Of a stretch of 64,000 bases of DNA, positions 17,306 to 25,645 are shown one piece after another. Numbering within the stretch: the first letter of the stretch is position 1; every line of letters begins with the position of its first letter. Origin of the DNA: Pseudomonadota bacterium (GTDB taxonomy: Bacteria; Pseudomonadota; Gammaproteobacteria; Steroidobacterales; Steroidobacteraceae). The stretch spans positions 297,067 through 361,066 of the forward strand of contig JADJBE010000002.1 of the NCBI GenBank assembly GCA_016703895.1, written 5' to 3'. The notes under the pieces are model-generated. The model was not told the DNA's origin, searched no databases, and worked only from the letters and a program-made list of their open reading frames with translations. A program made the translations under genes and the position numbers.

Positions 17306-17650
17306 ATGGCTAATATTATTCAGGCGATGGAGCAGAGACGGATCACCCGCGAGGTGCCGGACTTCAACCCCGGTGACACAGTCGTGGTGAACGTGAAAGT
17401 GATCGAAGGTGATCGCGAACGCGTTCAGGCCTACGAAGGCGTCGTCATTGCCAAGAGCAATCGCGGCCTCAATTCGTCATTCACTGTGCGCAAGATTTCG
17501 CATGGCGAAGGCGTCGAGCGCGTGTTCCAGTCGCATAGCCCGTCGATCGCCGATATCAGCGTCAAGCGCCACGGTAAAGTGCGTCGCGCCAAGCTCTACT
17601 ATCTGCGTGAGCTATCCGGCAAGAAGGCGCGCATCGAAGAGAAGATCTGA
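17306..17650 (+). CDS. rplS: 50S ribosomal protein L19
   Basis: 114 residues from ATG 17306 (MANIIQAMEQRRITREVPDF); AAAGGTGAGTG just upstream provides a ribosome site at the end of trmD. Conserved blocks FNPGDTVVVNVKVIEG, RVQAYEGVVIAKSNRGLNSS and KRHGKVRRAKLYYLRELSGK. It sits at the 30S-50S interface. Last gene of the operon; intact. Confidence 0.97.
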   Translation: MANIIQAMEQRRITREVPDFNPGDTVVVNVKVIEGDRERVQAYEGVVIAKSNRGLNSSFTVRKISHGEGVERVFQSHSPSIADISVKRHGKVRRAKLYYLRELSGKKARIEEKI

Positions 17651-17689
17651 GCGCGCTCAGCGCGGCATAGCGGGGGTCGTTAGTGCGTC

Positions 17690-19522
17690 GTGGGTAAGTT
17701 CTTTGCAACGCTCTGGCGAGGGCTGGACGGCCTGCGGAAGTTTCTGCACCTGTTGCTGCTGTTGCTGCTGTTTGGCTTCTTCGTGGGTGCGTTACGGCCA
17801 TCCATTCCGCACATTGCCAAGGACTCCGCGCTGACGATCCGGCCTGAAGGCGCGATCGTCGAACAGCTGTCAGGTGACCCGCTGCAGCGCGCGCTCGACC
17901 AAGTGCAGGGCGTGGCGCAGGCCGAGACGCTGCTGTGGGATCTCAAGGACGCGCTCAAGGCAGCCAAGGATGACGCGCGCATTGCCCACGTCGTACTCGA
18001 TCTCGACTACCTGCTCGGTGGCGGCCAGCCGACCCTGACCGAGTTCGCGGCGTCACTCGATGATTTCCGATCTTCGGGCAAGAAGGTCCTGGTGCGCGGC
18101 ACGGCGTTCACCCAGGAACAGTACTTCGTCGCAGCGCACGCCGATGAGGTCTATCTCGACCCGATGGGCTTTGTGTTCATCGATGGTTATGAACGCTACC
18201 GCCAGTTTTACACCGGACTGCTCGAGAAAGCCGGCGTCAAGATGAACGTCTTCCGGGTCGGTGCCTACAAGAGCGCCGTCGAGGTCTGCACACGCCAGGA
18301 CATGTCGCCGGAGGATCGGGCCGAGAGTCTGGGCTACCTGAATGCGCTGTGGAATAACTACCGCGGCGACGTTGCCAAGGCGCGTGGTCTGACCGAAGCG
18401 GACTTGAGTAAGTATGTTGCCAATGTCACTGAGGCAGTGCAGGCGGCGCGCGGCGACACCGCCAAAGTGGCGCTCGATGCCAAGCTGGTAACCGGGCTCA
18501 AGACCAATCTCGAGTTCGAGGATCGTGTTGTTGAGTTAGTCGGTGAGAATGACGCGGGTGACTCATTCAAATCGACCGAGCTGACTGACTATTTGCGTGT
18601 CGTGCGAGCCAGCCAGGAACTGAAAGTCGACGGACGTCCCAAAGTGGGCGTAGTGGTTGCGTCCGGTGAGATTCTCGATGGTGAGCAACCGCCTGGCACG
18701 GTTGGCGGTGAGTCGACGGCGCGGTTGATCCGTGGGGCTCGCCTGGACGACGAGATCAAAGCCATCGTGCTGCGTGTCGATAGCCCCGGGGGCAGCGTGC
18801 TGGCTTCGGAGTTGATCTATCGCGAGGTTAAGGCCGCCAAGGATGCCGGCAAACCAGTCGTCGTCTCGATGGGCGACCTTGCTGCGAGCGGTGGTTATTA
18901 TATCGCTGCGCCTGCCGATGAGATCTGGGCCTATCCCGCGACGATCACCGGCTCGATTGGGATTTTCGCGACCATTCCGACCTTCAACCAGACGCTCGAC
19001 AAGATAGGCGTCACCACTGACGGTGTCGGTACGACGCCGTTGTCCGGACAGTTTCGAGTGGACCGTCCGCTAGGCGCCGATGCTGAGAAGCTGATCCAGG
19101 CCACGATCGAACGTGGTTATGAGGATTTTCTGGCGCGAGTCGCTGCTGGTCGTGGCAAAACGCGCGATGCGATCGACACAGTCGCTCAAGGCCGCGTTTG
19201 GTCGGGTACCGACGCCAAACGGCTCGGACTGGTGGACCAATTGGGCTCATTTGAGGATGCCATCAAGTCAGCCGCCAAGCGAGCGTCCTTGGCCGATGAC
19301 TACGAGACGATATTCATCCAGCCCGAACTCTCCTGGGCCGAGCAGTTAGCAATGCAGGTGCAGGTTTGGGGTGTCAAGACGTTCCTGGGTGAGAACAAGC
19401 ACTACGCAGCTCTGGCGGCATTGCGTCAGGAATTGCAGCCGCTCGAGCGCGAAATGGCGCGCTGGGCACGGCTTTCCTCGCGGGACAATCGTTACGCCTA
19501 CTGTTTTTGTAGCGTCGACTAG
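17690..19522 (+). CDS. sppA: Signal peptide peptidase SppA, 67K type
   Basis: 610 residues from GTG 17690 (MGKFFATLWRGLDGLRKFLH). One N-terminal membrane anchor (LLLLLLLFGFFVGAL, about 21-35) leaves the enzyme in the periplasm. Tandem ClpP-like domains: the catalytic lysine lies in RVGAYKSAVE (about 193) and the nucleophile serine in GDLAASGGYYIA (about 400), matching the Lys-Ser dyad of E. coli SppA. It degrades leftover signal peptides in the membrane. C-terminus NRYAYCFCSVD is typical. Its TAG stop is the first base of repeat copy A. Confidence 0.94.
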   Translation: MGKFFATLWRGLDGLRKFLHLLLLLLLFGFFVGALRPSIPHIAKDSALTIRPEGAIVEQLSGDPLQRALDQVQGVAQAETLLWDLKDALKAAKDDARIAHVVLDLDYLLGGGQPTLTEFAASLDDFRSSGKKVLVRGTAFTQEQYFVAAHADEVYLDPMGFVFIDGYERYRQFYTGLLEKAGVKMNVFRVGAYKSAVEVCTRQDMSPEDRAESLGYLNALWNNYRGDVAKARGLTEADLSKYVANVTEAVQAARGDTAKVALDAKLVTGLKTNLEFEDRVVELVGENDAGDSFKSTELTDYLRVVRASQELKVDGRPKVGVVVASGEILDGEQPPGTVGGESTARLIRGARLDDEIKAIVLRVDSPGGSVLASELIYREVKAAKDAGKPVVVSMGDLAASGGYYIAAPADEIWAYPATITGSIGIFATIPTFNQTLDKIGVTTDGVGTTPLSGQFRVDRPLGADAEKLIQATIERGYEDFLARVAAGRGKTRDAIDTVAQGRVWSGTDAKRLGLVDQLGSFEDAIKSAAKRASLADDYETIFIQPELSWAEQLAMQVQVWGVKTFLGENKHYAALAALRQELQPLEREMARWARLSSRDNRYAYCFCSVD

Positions 19523-19715
19523 CTGCCACAGGCGACGGTGTCAGGCTGCCCGCCAATGTGGGTCGGGCGCGCTGCGCGTACCCTGGTCAGAGCGCGGGGC
19601 GCATCTTCCCCCTGGCGGAGTAGTTAGTCTGAATGAGGAGCAGGAGCGCCCCGCGCTCTGACTGCGGCGCCCTCAACACACTGGCGAGCAGCCTGACACC
19701 GTCGCCTGTGGCAGC
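19522..19715 (+). repeat. Structured repeat family, copy A
   Basis: Outer arms 19522-19554 and 19683-19715 are 33-bp inverted repeats with one mismatch. Inside lie a small hairpin GGGT...ACCC (19560-19583, inner GCGC/GCGC) and a perfect 15-bp stem CAGAGCGCGGGGCGC (19588-19602) with GCGCCCCGCGCTCTG (19646-19660) capped by a 43-nt loop. The ~128-nt core is nearly the same in copies B and C; the outer arms are not, yet pair in each copy. It starts at the sppA stop, so it could act as a 3' end or be read as RNA. No coding potential. Confidence 0.85.
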
Positions 19716-19718
19716 GCG

Positions 19719-19801
19719 CCGAAATGAACTTTCCTCGGGCCGACGTGCGGCGATAGCCGGTTGGCAGTTGGAAGGGAGATATTCATTTCGGTCGTAAGCT
19801 T
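19719..19801. promoter_or_regulatory. 10-bp inverted repeat upstream of the amidohydrolase gene
   Basis: CCGAAATGAA (19719-19728) is exactly complementary to TTCATTTCGG (19792-19801), 63 bp apart, in the interval between repeat copy A and the amidohydrolase start at 19872. It could be a loop-forming operator pair or an RNA stem. No regulator is known. Confidence 0.35.
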
Positions 19802-19871
19802 GCCTTGTTGCGCCGCACAGGCGTAGGTTCAACGTGTCGACCGGAAACACTGACGCATCAGGGGGAGCGAA

Positions 19872-21533
19872 ATGACCAAGACCTCGCACGTCGATCCTCA
19901 ATCTGTTGTCGAGCAATCACACAGCGGCGCTTGTCTGGTGTGTGCCACCGCCAACCCGCATCTCGGACCACCCGGCGGCAAGTCGCCGCAGTCCCAGGGG
20001 CAAACGTCACGCCGCTCGTTCTTGGGCGCTGCACTGGGAGCATCTGTAGCCGCACCATTTGTAAGCCAGGCGGCGGACGATCGTAGCAGCAGCGTCGGCG
20101 AGAACATGGAAGCAGAGATGCGTCGTGGTGGCCGCGACCGTCGCTACGTCATCGATGCTGGCCTCGCATTGCTCGAGTCCAATGGCGAACTCGAAGTCCG
20201 CGACAACATATCGATTCTGGTCGAGGGCGATCGAATCGCTGCCATCGAATCGGGATCGCCGTCATGGCGCCGCTATGGGCGCGCCCTGCGAATCGATGCC
20301 AGCCGGCATTTTGTTGTGCCGGGTTTCATCAGCGGTCACACCCATGTCGCAGGCGGCACGACCACGCGCGGCATCATCGAGATGGGACGCTCATTCGCGC
20401 GGCCGCTCGTTCTGGCCGATGCCTTGGCTGACGATGAGCTCGATGCCATCACGGCATTCAACCTTGCCGAGCTGATGTTGTCCGGTTGCACGACTCAGGT
20501 CGAGATGGCGCTCAGCCTAAAGCAAGCAGAATCCTATGTCCGAGTCGCGCAGCGGCTCGGCGCTCGCGGTTATCCAGGTGGGATGGTGCCCGGGATTCAC
20601 CGCCTGTTTCCGATCTGGTTTCGTACTAACGATCAGGCGCTGTTCGACTCTGTGCCCGGCACTCTTGCAGAGATTCAGGCAAATCTTGAGTTCGGGCGGC
20701 GAAATCGCAATGCGTCGGAGGGCCGCATACGGCCGATGATGTCGCCGCATGCGACAGACACCCAGACTCCCGAGACGATGCGAGCTCTCGCGGCAGCAGC
20801 GGCCGAGCTTGACACGGGCATTCACATTCATCTCTCGCAGTCGGCCAATGAGACTAATACGGTGCGTCGGCTATGGGGGATGACACCGACGCAGTGGTGC
20901 GCAAGCCTGGGACTCATGAACGGGCCGTTTTTTGGTGCCCACATGAGCGGGCTCGATTTTGCAGTCGATCCGGCGGTGCTGAACGCTAACGGTGCCGTCT
21001 ATTCGCACTGTCCATCGGCGGGTGGCGCCGGGGGTGGTACGCAACCTTACCCGGAGGCGCTGGCACAAAACATGCGCGTCAACATTGGTATCGATACGCA
21101 TTCGAACGACTACGTCGAGAATCTGAAGCTGTCGGTGTTGTACGGTCAGGCGCGCCGCTCGTTGTTAGGTGCTACGAGTGCGTTCCCGTTAGCCAATCCC
21201 ACGATGTGGAACGCCATCGATGGGGCCACCCGCATCGCTGCCGTCGGCCTGAGGCGGCCGGACCTTGGCCGATTAGCGGTCGGCGCCAAGGCGGATATCG
21301 TGTCGATCAATGTCAGCGGCCCGCTGGTCGGCGTGGGCACGCTGCCACCCGAGCCGCTCAACAACTTGCTGTATGCCAACGGCATGTCCGTGCGGCATGT
21401 GATGACAGATGGCCGGTTGCAGGTGTGGAACGGGCGCTTTGTCGCGGCGGACCTCGGTCGCATCGCGCGAGATGCAGGTCGCGCGGTGAGTCGGCTGTGG
21501 GGGTTGTTGCGTGCGGAGGGGTTTTTCGACTAG
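19872..21533 (+). CDS. Tat-exported amidohydrolase-superfamily protein
   Basis: 553 residues; ATG preceded by GGGGGAGCG. After a ~45-residue leader there is a twin-arginine signal, SRRSFLGAALGASVAAPFVS, so it is probably folded with metals before export. The amidohydrolase barrel follows: metal motif SGHTHVAGG (about 160), GIHIHLSQSANET, GAVYSHCPSAGG and GIDTHSNDYVENLKL, then LAVGAKADIVSINVSGP near the end, like cytosine deaminase/chlorohydrolase-type enzymes. Substrate unknown. It is followed, convergently, by the AstE-like gene whose end it abuts (1 bp apart). Confidence 0.82.
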   Translation: MTKTSHVDPQSVVEQSHSGACLVCATANPHLGPPGGKSPQSQGQTSRRSFLGAALGASVAAPFVSQAADDRSSSVGENMEAEMRRGGRDRRYVIDAGLALLESNGELEVRDNISILVEGDRIAAIESGSPSWRRYGRALRIDASRHFVVPGFISGHTHVAGGTTTRGIIEMGRSFARPLVLADALADDELDAITAFNLAELMLSGCTTQVEMALSLKQAESYVRVAQRLGARGYPGGMVPGIHRLFPIWFRTNDQALFDSVPGTLAEIQANLEFGRRNRNASEGRIRPMMSPHATDTQTPETMRALAAAAAELDTGIHIHLSQSANETNTVRRLWGMTPTQWCASLGLMNGPFFGAHMSGLDFAVDPAVLNANGAVYSHCPSAGGAGGGTQPYPEALAQNMRVNIGIDTHSNDYVENLKLSVLYGQARRSLLGATSAFPLANPTMWNAIDGATRIAAVGLRRPDLGRLAVGAKADIVSINVSGPLVGVGTLPPEPLNNLLYANGMSVRHVMTDGRLQVWNGRFVAADLGRIARDAGRAVSRLWGLLRAEGFFD

Positions 21534-22535
21534 CTACCACACCTGGGGTAGCGGCCGCATCAGATAGCCCAGACAGTCTTGGCGTATGACCGCATGATCG
21601 CGTGTCAGCATCGCGGGCGTCGCGGCTTGCAGCAAAGTGATCGCGCCGTTTTGCGCTGCGAAGAACTGGGACGTGAGTACGCGATTCTGTTCGTCCAGCA
21701 CCGCGAGTGGCAGCTCGGTACAGGTGCTGCTGCCGAGAGGTGTTCCGGCCGGTAAATCGCGGAAGTTCATCTCGTCGAGATCCGTTCGCAATATCAGCTC
21801 GGTCTCCGCTTCGCCAAATGAAAAGCTGCGTTGCGGATCAACGAGTATGCGACCGACTGTTTCGTAGAGGCGGAGTTCGGAGTCGCGAGGTGCTGTTGTC
21901 GGTAGAGCGTCGGCATGCATCGTGCGGTCGATCAATCGCAAGGCGGACTCGATGCCGGTCGAGTCACCGTTCTGGCCACACTCGATGGTGATCGCCGGAC
22001 AAAACTCCGCGAACGCCATCGACTGCGTTGTTGGCGGGTTGCGGTAGTACACACCCAGGGGTGCAAACCACGCTGCGAGTTGTAAGTCGGCCGGACGCAA
22101 TACGTTGATGCACCCGTAGTGTGGATTCCTGCCCGTGTTGTTATGAATGTCGATGCTTGCAAACGGTCGCAGCGCTTGCGCGATTCGTTGCACTTCATTC
22201 GCCAGTGTGACAAAGCCGCTGTCGCCACCGGCCCAGATCCGGTTGAAATCTGGTTGTCCAGGCAGTAGACGAGCAGCTGAGGCGGTCGCTTCTACATTGC
22301 CTGCGAAGATCAACAAGCTGCGCGACGGACGACGGTCGCGGTAGCGTCTCGCGAGCGCGCGCAGCACTTCGAAGCTGGTGGTTTCGTTGCCGTGCAACAG
22401 TGTGCAGATGAACAGCGGTGGATCACGTTCGCCGGCTACCGAGATCAAGGTGGGATTCGGCAGTAGTTGCAGGATTTCCGTCGGTGAAGTCTGCTCGAGT
22501 TGCGCGGGCAGCGCGTTCAGTCGGTCGAGCCGCAT
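21534..22535 (-). CDS. AstE/aspartoacylase-like zinc hydrolase (M14 superfamily)
   Basis: 333 residues. Zinc ligands of the succinylglutamate desuccinylase/aspartoacylase type appear as TLLHGNETTSFEVLRALARR (H..E) and IDIHNNTGRNPHYG (third ligand), with ITIECGQNGDS as the catalytic glutamate region. These enzymes hydrolyse N-acyl amino acids. It is the second gene of a two-gene operon: the GCS2-like ligase ends 7 bp upstream. An arginine-succinyltransferase pathway is not present nearby, so a generic AstE role is unlikely; the partner ligase suggests a peptide-like gamma-glutamyl or acyl substrate (inference). Confidence 0.75.
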   Translation of the reverse strand: MRLDRLNALPAQLEQTSPTEILQLLPNPTLISVAGERDPPLFICTLLHGNETTSFEVLRALARRYRDRRPSRSLLIFAGNVEATASAARLLPGQPDFNRIWAGGDSGFVTLANEVQRIAQALRPFASIDIHNNTGRNPHYGCINVLRPADLQLAAWFAPLGVYYRNPPTTQSMAFAEFCPAITIECGQNGDSTGIESALRLIDRTMHADALPTTAPRDSELRLYETVGRILVDPQRSFSFGEAETELILRTDLDEMNFRDLPAGTPLGSSTCTELPLAVLDEQNRVLTSQFFAAQNGAITLLQAATPAMLTRDHAVIRQDCLGYLMRPLPQVW

Positions 22536-22542
22536 GGTGCAG

Positions 22543-23973
22543 CTACACCGTCCAATCGTGCACGGGTCGGCCGCTGCGCTGCCAGGCCAGATAGGATTGC
22601 GTCAGTGCCTGAAAATTGCTGCCATTGCATTGACAGTAACTGCGTTGCCATTGGCTGCCGGTTCGACCGGACTGCAAGCGCGGCAGCAGGATGTCGTCGA
22701 AACACTCCACCAGATCGGCGCGACTCACGCCTCGTTCATCTAGCGCCCGACGGGCACGCGGCAGGAGTTCATCGTGCAGCAGCGTTTGCACGCCCACTCT
22801 CCGGCCCTGCCAACGCACCGTCGCGGCGAGCCCGTCACGACTGCAAGCGTAGAAGTTGTTGCGCGCATCCTCGAACGGGATCAGTGACTCCGGTGGCGTC
22901 TCCTCGGTCGCGAGTGCCAGTGTCAGGCCGAAAGATAGAGCCAGGTTGGCAACCGTATCGACTATCGATGGGCCAGCTGGCATGACGCGTTGCTCGATTC
23001 GCAGGTGTGGTTGACCGTCAGCATTGAAACCCAGAATCGGCCGAACCCACCGCCAGATCGTGCCGTTCTGTAAACGCAGATGAGGCAGACGTTCACGCTG
23101 TTCGACGAGTACGGGCAGCAGCACCGGAAAAGCCAGATTCTCCAGAAACAATTCCAGCATCGAGTGACGCAGATAGTCCGTACCGAGCGTTACCCGTAAC
23201 ACGTCACGGCCTGTAACGTCGCGGAAGCCGTGCACTGCGGTGGCTTGTTCAAAAGCTGGAATGCGGGTTTCCGACCACAGCGACTTGCCATACAGAAACG
23301 GCGAGTTTGCTGTCGCCGCAACCAATGGGCCTGCCGCAATGATCGACGCATTGTAACTGCGCACTGCGTCGTCCTGGTTCACTTGCAGGTGGGCCTGCAG
23401 TGACGTGCAGGCCGCCTCCAGCATGATGTGGTTACAGCGCAGATCCAACTGCTCGTCGCCGTCAATGAGCACGTGCAGCGGTTCGTGATTGCGCAACCGT
23501 AGTAGTTCCTGGCTCAGTGCGCGATAACGGTTGGACTCCGACATCCAAGCTGGCTGCAGCATCTCGTCGCGCACGGTGGGCAAGATACCGATCGCAACGG
23601 GTGCCAGGTTAAGTGCGGCAGCGGCCGCTTCGCAAAGCCCCCATAACGACTCCAAGTCGCGTCGTGTCTGTCTCAGAAAGTCGTCGGCGAGCGGCCGTGG
23701 GTCGACATTCAACTCAAAGTTGAAGCGCGACAGCTCGGGCACGATGCGCGCGTCGTCTGCAATGGCGATGAACCGATCATTCTGCGGCGCGGGCAGCAGA
23801 TTCTCGTCGGTTAGCCAAGCCTCGAGCTCGAGGCCGGTCGTCGGCGTCGACGACTGCTCGAACGCTTGCTCGTCGAACCAGTGCTTCAGCGTCTTGGTCT
23901 CATGGCGCAGCCGCGCGCGAAACGTCTCCTGCTCGTGTGCGCCGAAACTGGTCTGCTCGATCTCCTGACCCAT
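22543..23973 (-). CDS. GCS2-like carboxylate-amine ligase (glutamate-cysteine ligase family)
   Basis: 476 residues, start at ATG 23971-23973. TTGLELEAWLTDENLLPAP carries the glutamate-rich nucleotide/metal motif of the glutamine-synthetase-fold GCS2 family, FNFELNVDPRPLA matches its second strand, and EAACTSLQAHLQVNQDDAV the active-site histidine region. Such enzymes join an amino group to a glutamate carboxylate using ATP. It is longer than YbdK (about 370), closer to COG2170 proteins. Co-transcribed with the AstE-like hydrolase, a make/break pair. Whether it makes gamma-glutamylcysteine is not decidable here. Confidence 0.75.
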   Translation of the reverse strand: MGQEIEQTSFGAHEQETFRARLRHETKTLKHWFDEQAFEQSSTPTTGLELEAWLTDENLLPAPQNDRFIAIADDARIVPELSRFNFELNVDPRPLADDFLRQTRRDLESLWGLCEAAAAALNLAPVAIGILPTVRDEMLQPAWMSESNRYRALSQELLRLRNHEPLHVLIDGDEQLDLRCNHIMLEAACTSLQAHLQVNQDDAVRSYNASIIAAGPLVAATANSPFLYGKSLWSETRIPAFEQATAVHGFRDVTGRDVLRVTLGTDYLRHSMLELFLENLAFPVLLPVLVEQRERLPHLRLQNGTIWRWVRPILGFNADGQPHLRIEQRVMPAGPSIVDTVANLALSFGLTLALATEETPPESLIPFEDARNNFYACSRDGLAATVRWQGRRVGVQTLLHDELLPRARRALDERGVSRADLVECFDDILLPRLQSGRTGSQWQRSYCQCNGSNFQALTQSYLAWQRSGRPVHDWTV

Positions 23974-24111
23974 TCGTGCTCAGTGGTTCCGGGGAGTTTG
24001 CCCGCACCAGCTTAGTCTGGTTCGCGACGTTTGAGCAATTGGCGTCGTTGTTGCGGGTCGGGATCTACTGGCTACAGGTGCGATTTCACAAATTAGCTAC
24101 TTGAGGTGCTT

Positions 24112-24300
24112 TGCCCGAGGCGTGGTTGTCGGGCTGCCCGCCCATGTGGGTCGGGCGCGCTGCGCGTGCCCTGGTCAGAGCGCCGCGCGCATCTTTCCCC
24201 GGCGAAGTGGTTAGCTTGAAGGCGGAACAGGAGCTCCCGGCGCTCTGACTGCGGCGCCCTCAACACACGGGCGGGCAGCCCGACAACCACGCCTCGGGCA
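24112..24300 (+). repeat. Structured repeat family, copy B
   Basis: Arms 24112-24142 and 24270-24300 are perfect 31-bp inverted repeats, with an outer sequence different from copy A. The ~127-nt core is highly similar to A: GTGGGTCGGGCGCGCTGCGC, then CAGAGCGCCG/CGGCGCTCTG as the inner stem (10 bp, two positions changed together relative to A), and CTGCGGCGCCCTCAACACAC at the right. GGGT...GCCC replaces GGGT...ACCC, keeping the pair as G-T(U). It lies in the intergenic space upstream of the GCS2-like gene and downstream of the GNAT toxin. Confidence 0.85.
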
Positions 24301-24387
24301 GGGCGCCGCAAGACTAGCGTAGTCTCGGGGACGAGCTGGCAACGCACGCAGCGGTATCAGTAGCTCCGGCAGTGAGTGTGCCAAACG

Positions 24388-24903
24388 TTACGCGTTCGCA
24401 GGCAATCGCAGCATCAGCGTCATCGGATCAGTCGGCGACGATTAGAAGCCGCAGTGCTCGTAGAATCGTTTGGCGTGCTCATGAAGTGCGTGAACCAGCA
24501 TCGCTCCAACGCCCGCGTTCTCGGACACCGTCACCGCTCGTTTCATCGTGTCCTGACGCAATGCCGCACCGAGATGCAGCCCTTGTGTCTCGCGATCGAC
24601 CGCCAGTCGTCCCAGCACCATCACGGGTACTGGGTCAGGCATATTGCGCCGAACCTTTCCGAACGCCGTTTCGTGTGCAACCGCACCGGCTGCCAGGGAA
24701 TGGAAGCCCCGTACCCTGGCATCGGCTTCGCAGACCACAAACGTTCGACTAGCGCCCGTGGCCTGATTGCCGAGTGCGCGACGCTCGAGCCATTCATCAA
24801 GCAACTCTTCTCCGCACTCGAACAGGTCGAGTCTATGCGAAGCCGTCAAAGGCTCCGGTGGCTGCAGGTGCACGGTCAGGATCGAGCTTTCTTGTTGGCC
24901 CAA
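24388..24903 (-). CDS. TacT-like GNAT toxin, interrupted by in-frame TAA
   Basis: The GNAT toxin fold is clear: CGEELLDEWLERRALGNQ, ASRTFVVCEADARVRGFHSL, VPVMVLGRLAVDRETQGLHL (acetyl-CoA site), ALHEHAKRFYEHCGF. Immediately after GF comes TAA (24442-24444), but the same frame continues SSPTDPMTLMLRLPANA, the normal family ending, to a stop at 24388-24390. So one nonsense base removes the last 17 residues. Starts possible at TTG 24903 or GTG 24873. TacT toxins acetylate aminoacyl-tRNA and block translation. The antitoxin gene lies directly upstream, overlapping. Function as written is doubtful. Confidence 0.82.
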
Positions 24904-25154
24904 CGTGGCTCGATCGCCATCAGGCGCTTGAGCCCGGTGTTCGGCGTCGGCGGTGCGTCGAGTATATTGGTGAATTGCTTGAACTTCGCGGCGTCGAGTT
25001 TGAAGAAGACCTGATGGAGCAGCACCGCCTGCGCTTTATCGCAGGCGGCCTCCAGCATGAAGTCCGAGCGGTTCTTGCCGAGCAGCGAAGCAGCCTGATC
25101 AATCAGGTCACGCTGCTCCGGTCGCGCACGAAGGTTAATAGCAGCATCACGCAT
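24876..25154 (-). CDS. TacA-like DUF1778 antitoxin
   Basis: 92 residues from ATG 25152-25154: MRDAAINLRARPEQRDLIDQ and GKNRSDFMLEAACDKAQAVL are the ribbon-helix-helix DUF1778 signature. The C-terminal half (FFKLDAAKFKQFTNILDAPP ... GLKRLMAIEPRW) is the toxin-neutralising region. The longer reading upstream crosses the promoter and is rejected. Forms a toxin-antitoxin operon with the GNAT gene; probably autorepresses at the TATACA/TGTATA repeat upstream. Confidence 0.87.
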   Translation of the reverse strand: MRDAAINLRARPEQRDLIDQAASLLGKNRSDFMLEAACDKAQAVLLHQVFFKLDAAKFKQFTNILDAPPTPNTGLKRLMAIEPRWANKKARS

Positions 25155-25183
25155 GGCGGGAGCCACACTAGATACACAATCGA

Positions 25184-25208
25184 TATACAAATATTGGGTG
25201 AGTGTATA
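25184..25208. promoter_or_regulatory. TATACA...TGTATA inverted repeat, candidate TacA operator
   Basis: Six-base perfect arms (25184-25189, 25203-25208) about 30 bp upstream of the antitoxin start, in an AT-rich pocket that also holds a further TATCGATTGTGTATC-like half site (25170-25186, minus strand). Placement fits a promoter-overlapping operator. Confidence 0.45.
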
Positions 25209-25454
25209 GGGGTTGTCGATACAGGCGAAAACAGCCGCGTAAGCGAAGCCGCCGCTGCGACAACACTTGCCGTTGGACCGAAGGTCCGCAGACACAGACC
25301 GATGGGGCTTTGGCAAGGCAATGCGAAATAGGCGTGCTAACAAGCCGCGCTAGATTGGTCGCATCCGCATTGGCGAAGTAACGATTGTGGGCGGGCGTGA
25401 CCGTGTCAGCTAGGCTTCTTTGATCGCCGACGGAGACCGACGGGCGCGCTGGCG

Positions 25455-25634
25455 CGGGCGTGCATGCCAGACTGCCCGTCTGTGTGTAGAGGGCGCCGCA
25501 GGCAGAGCGCGGGGCGCTCCTGTTCCGCTATCAACATAACTACTTCGCCAGGGGGAAGATGCGCCCCGCGCTCTGACCAGGGCACGCGTAGCGCGCCCGA
25601 CCCACATAGGCGGGCAGTCTGGCAGGTGCGCCCG
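25455..25634 (-). repeat. Structured repeat family, copy C (inverted)
   Basis: Read on the minus strand this matches the core of A and B: GTGGGTCGGGCGCGCT, GTGCCCTGGTCAGAGCG, CATCTTCCCCCTGGCGAAG and the perfect 15-bp inner stem CAGAGCGCGGGGCGC with its complement. Outer arms TGCCAGACTGCCCG (25465-25478) and CGGGCAGTCTGGCA (25611-25624) pair perfectly over 14 bp, with CGGGCG/CGCCCG continuing after a small internal mismatch. Arm sequence again differs from A and B. It sits between the TacA promoter and the end of the TauE/SafE gene. Confidence 0.83.
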
Positions 25635-25645
25635 GGTGAACGCTC

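Noticed and set aside
19522..25634. Repeat copies as integron attC sites or CRISPR units
   Set aside because: No core-site heptamers, no short regularly spaced units, no integron integrase or cas genes in the window.
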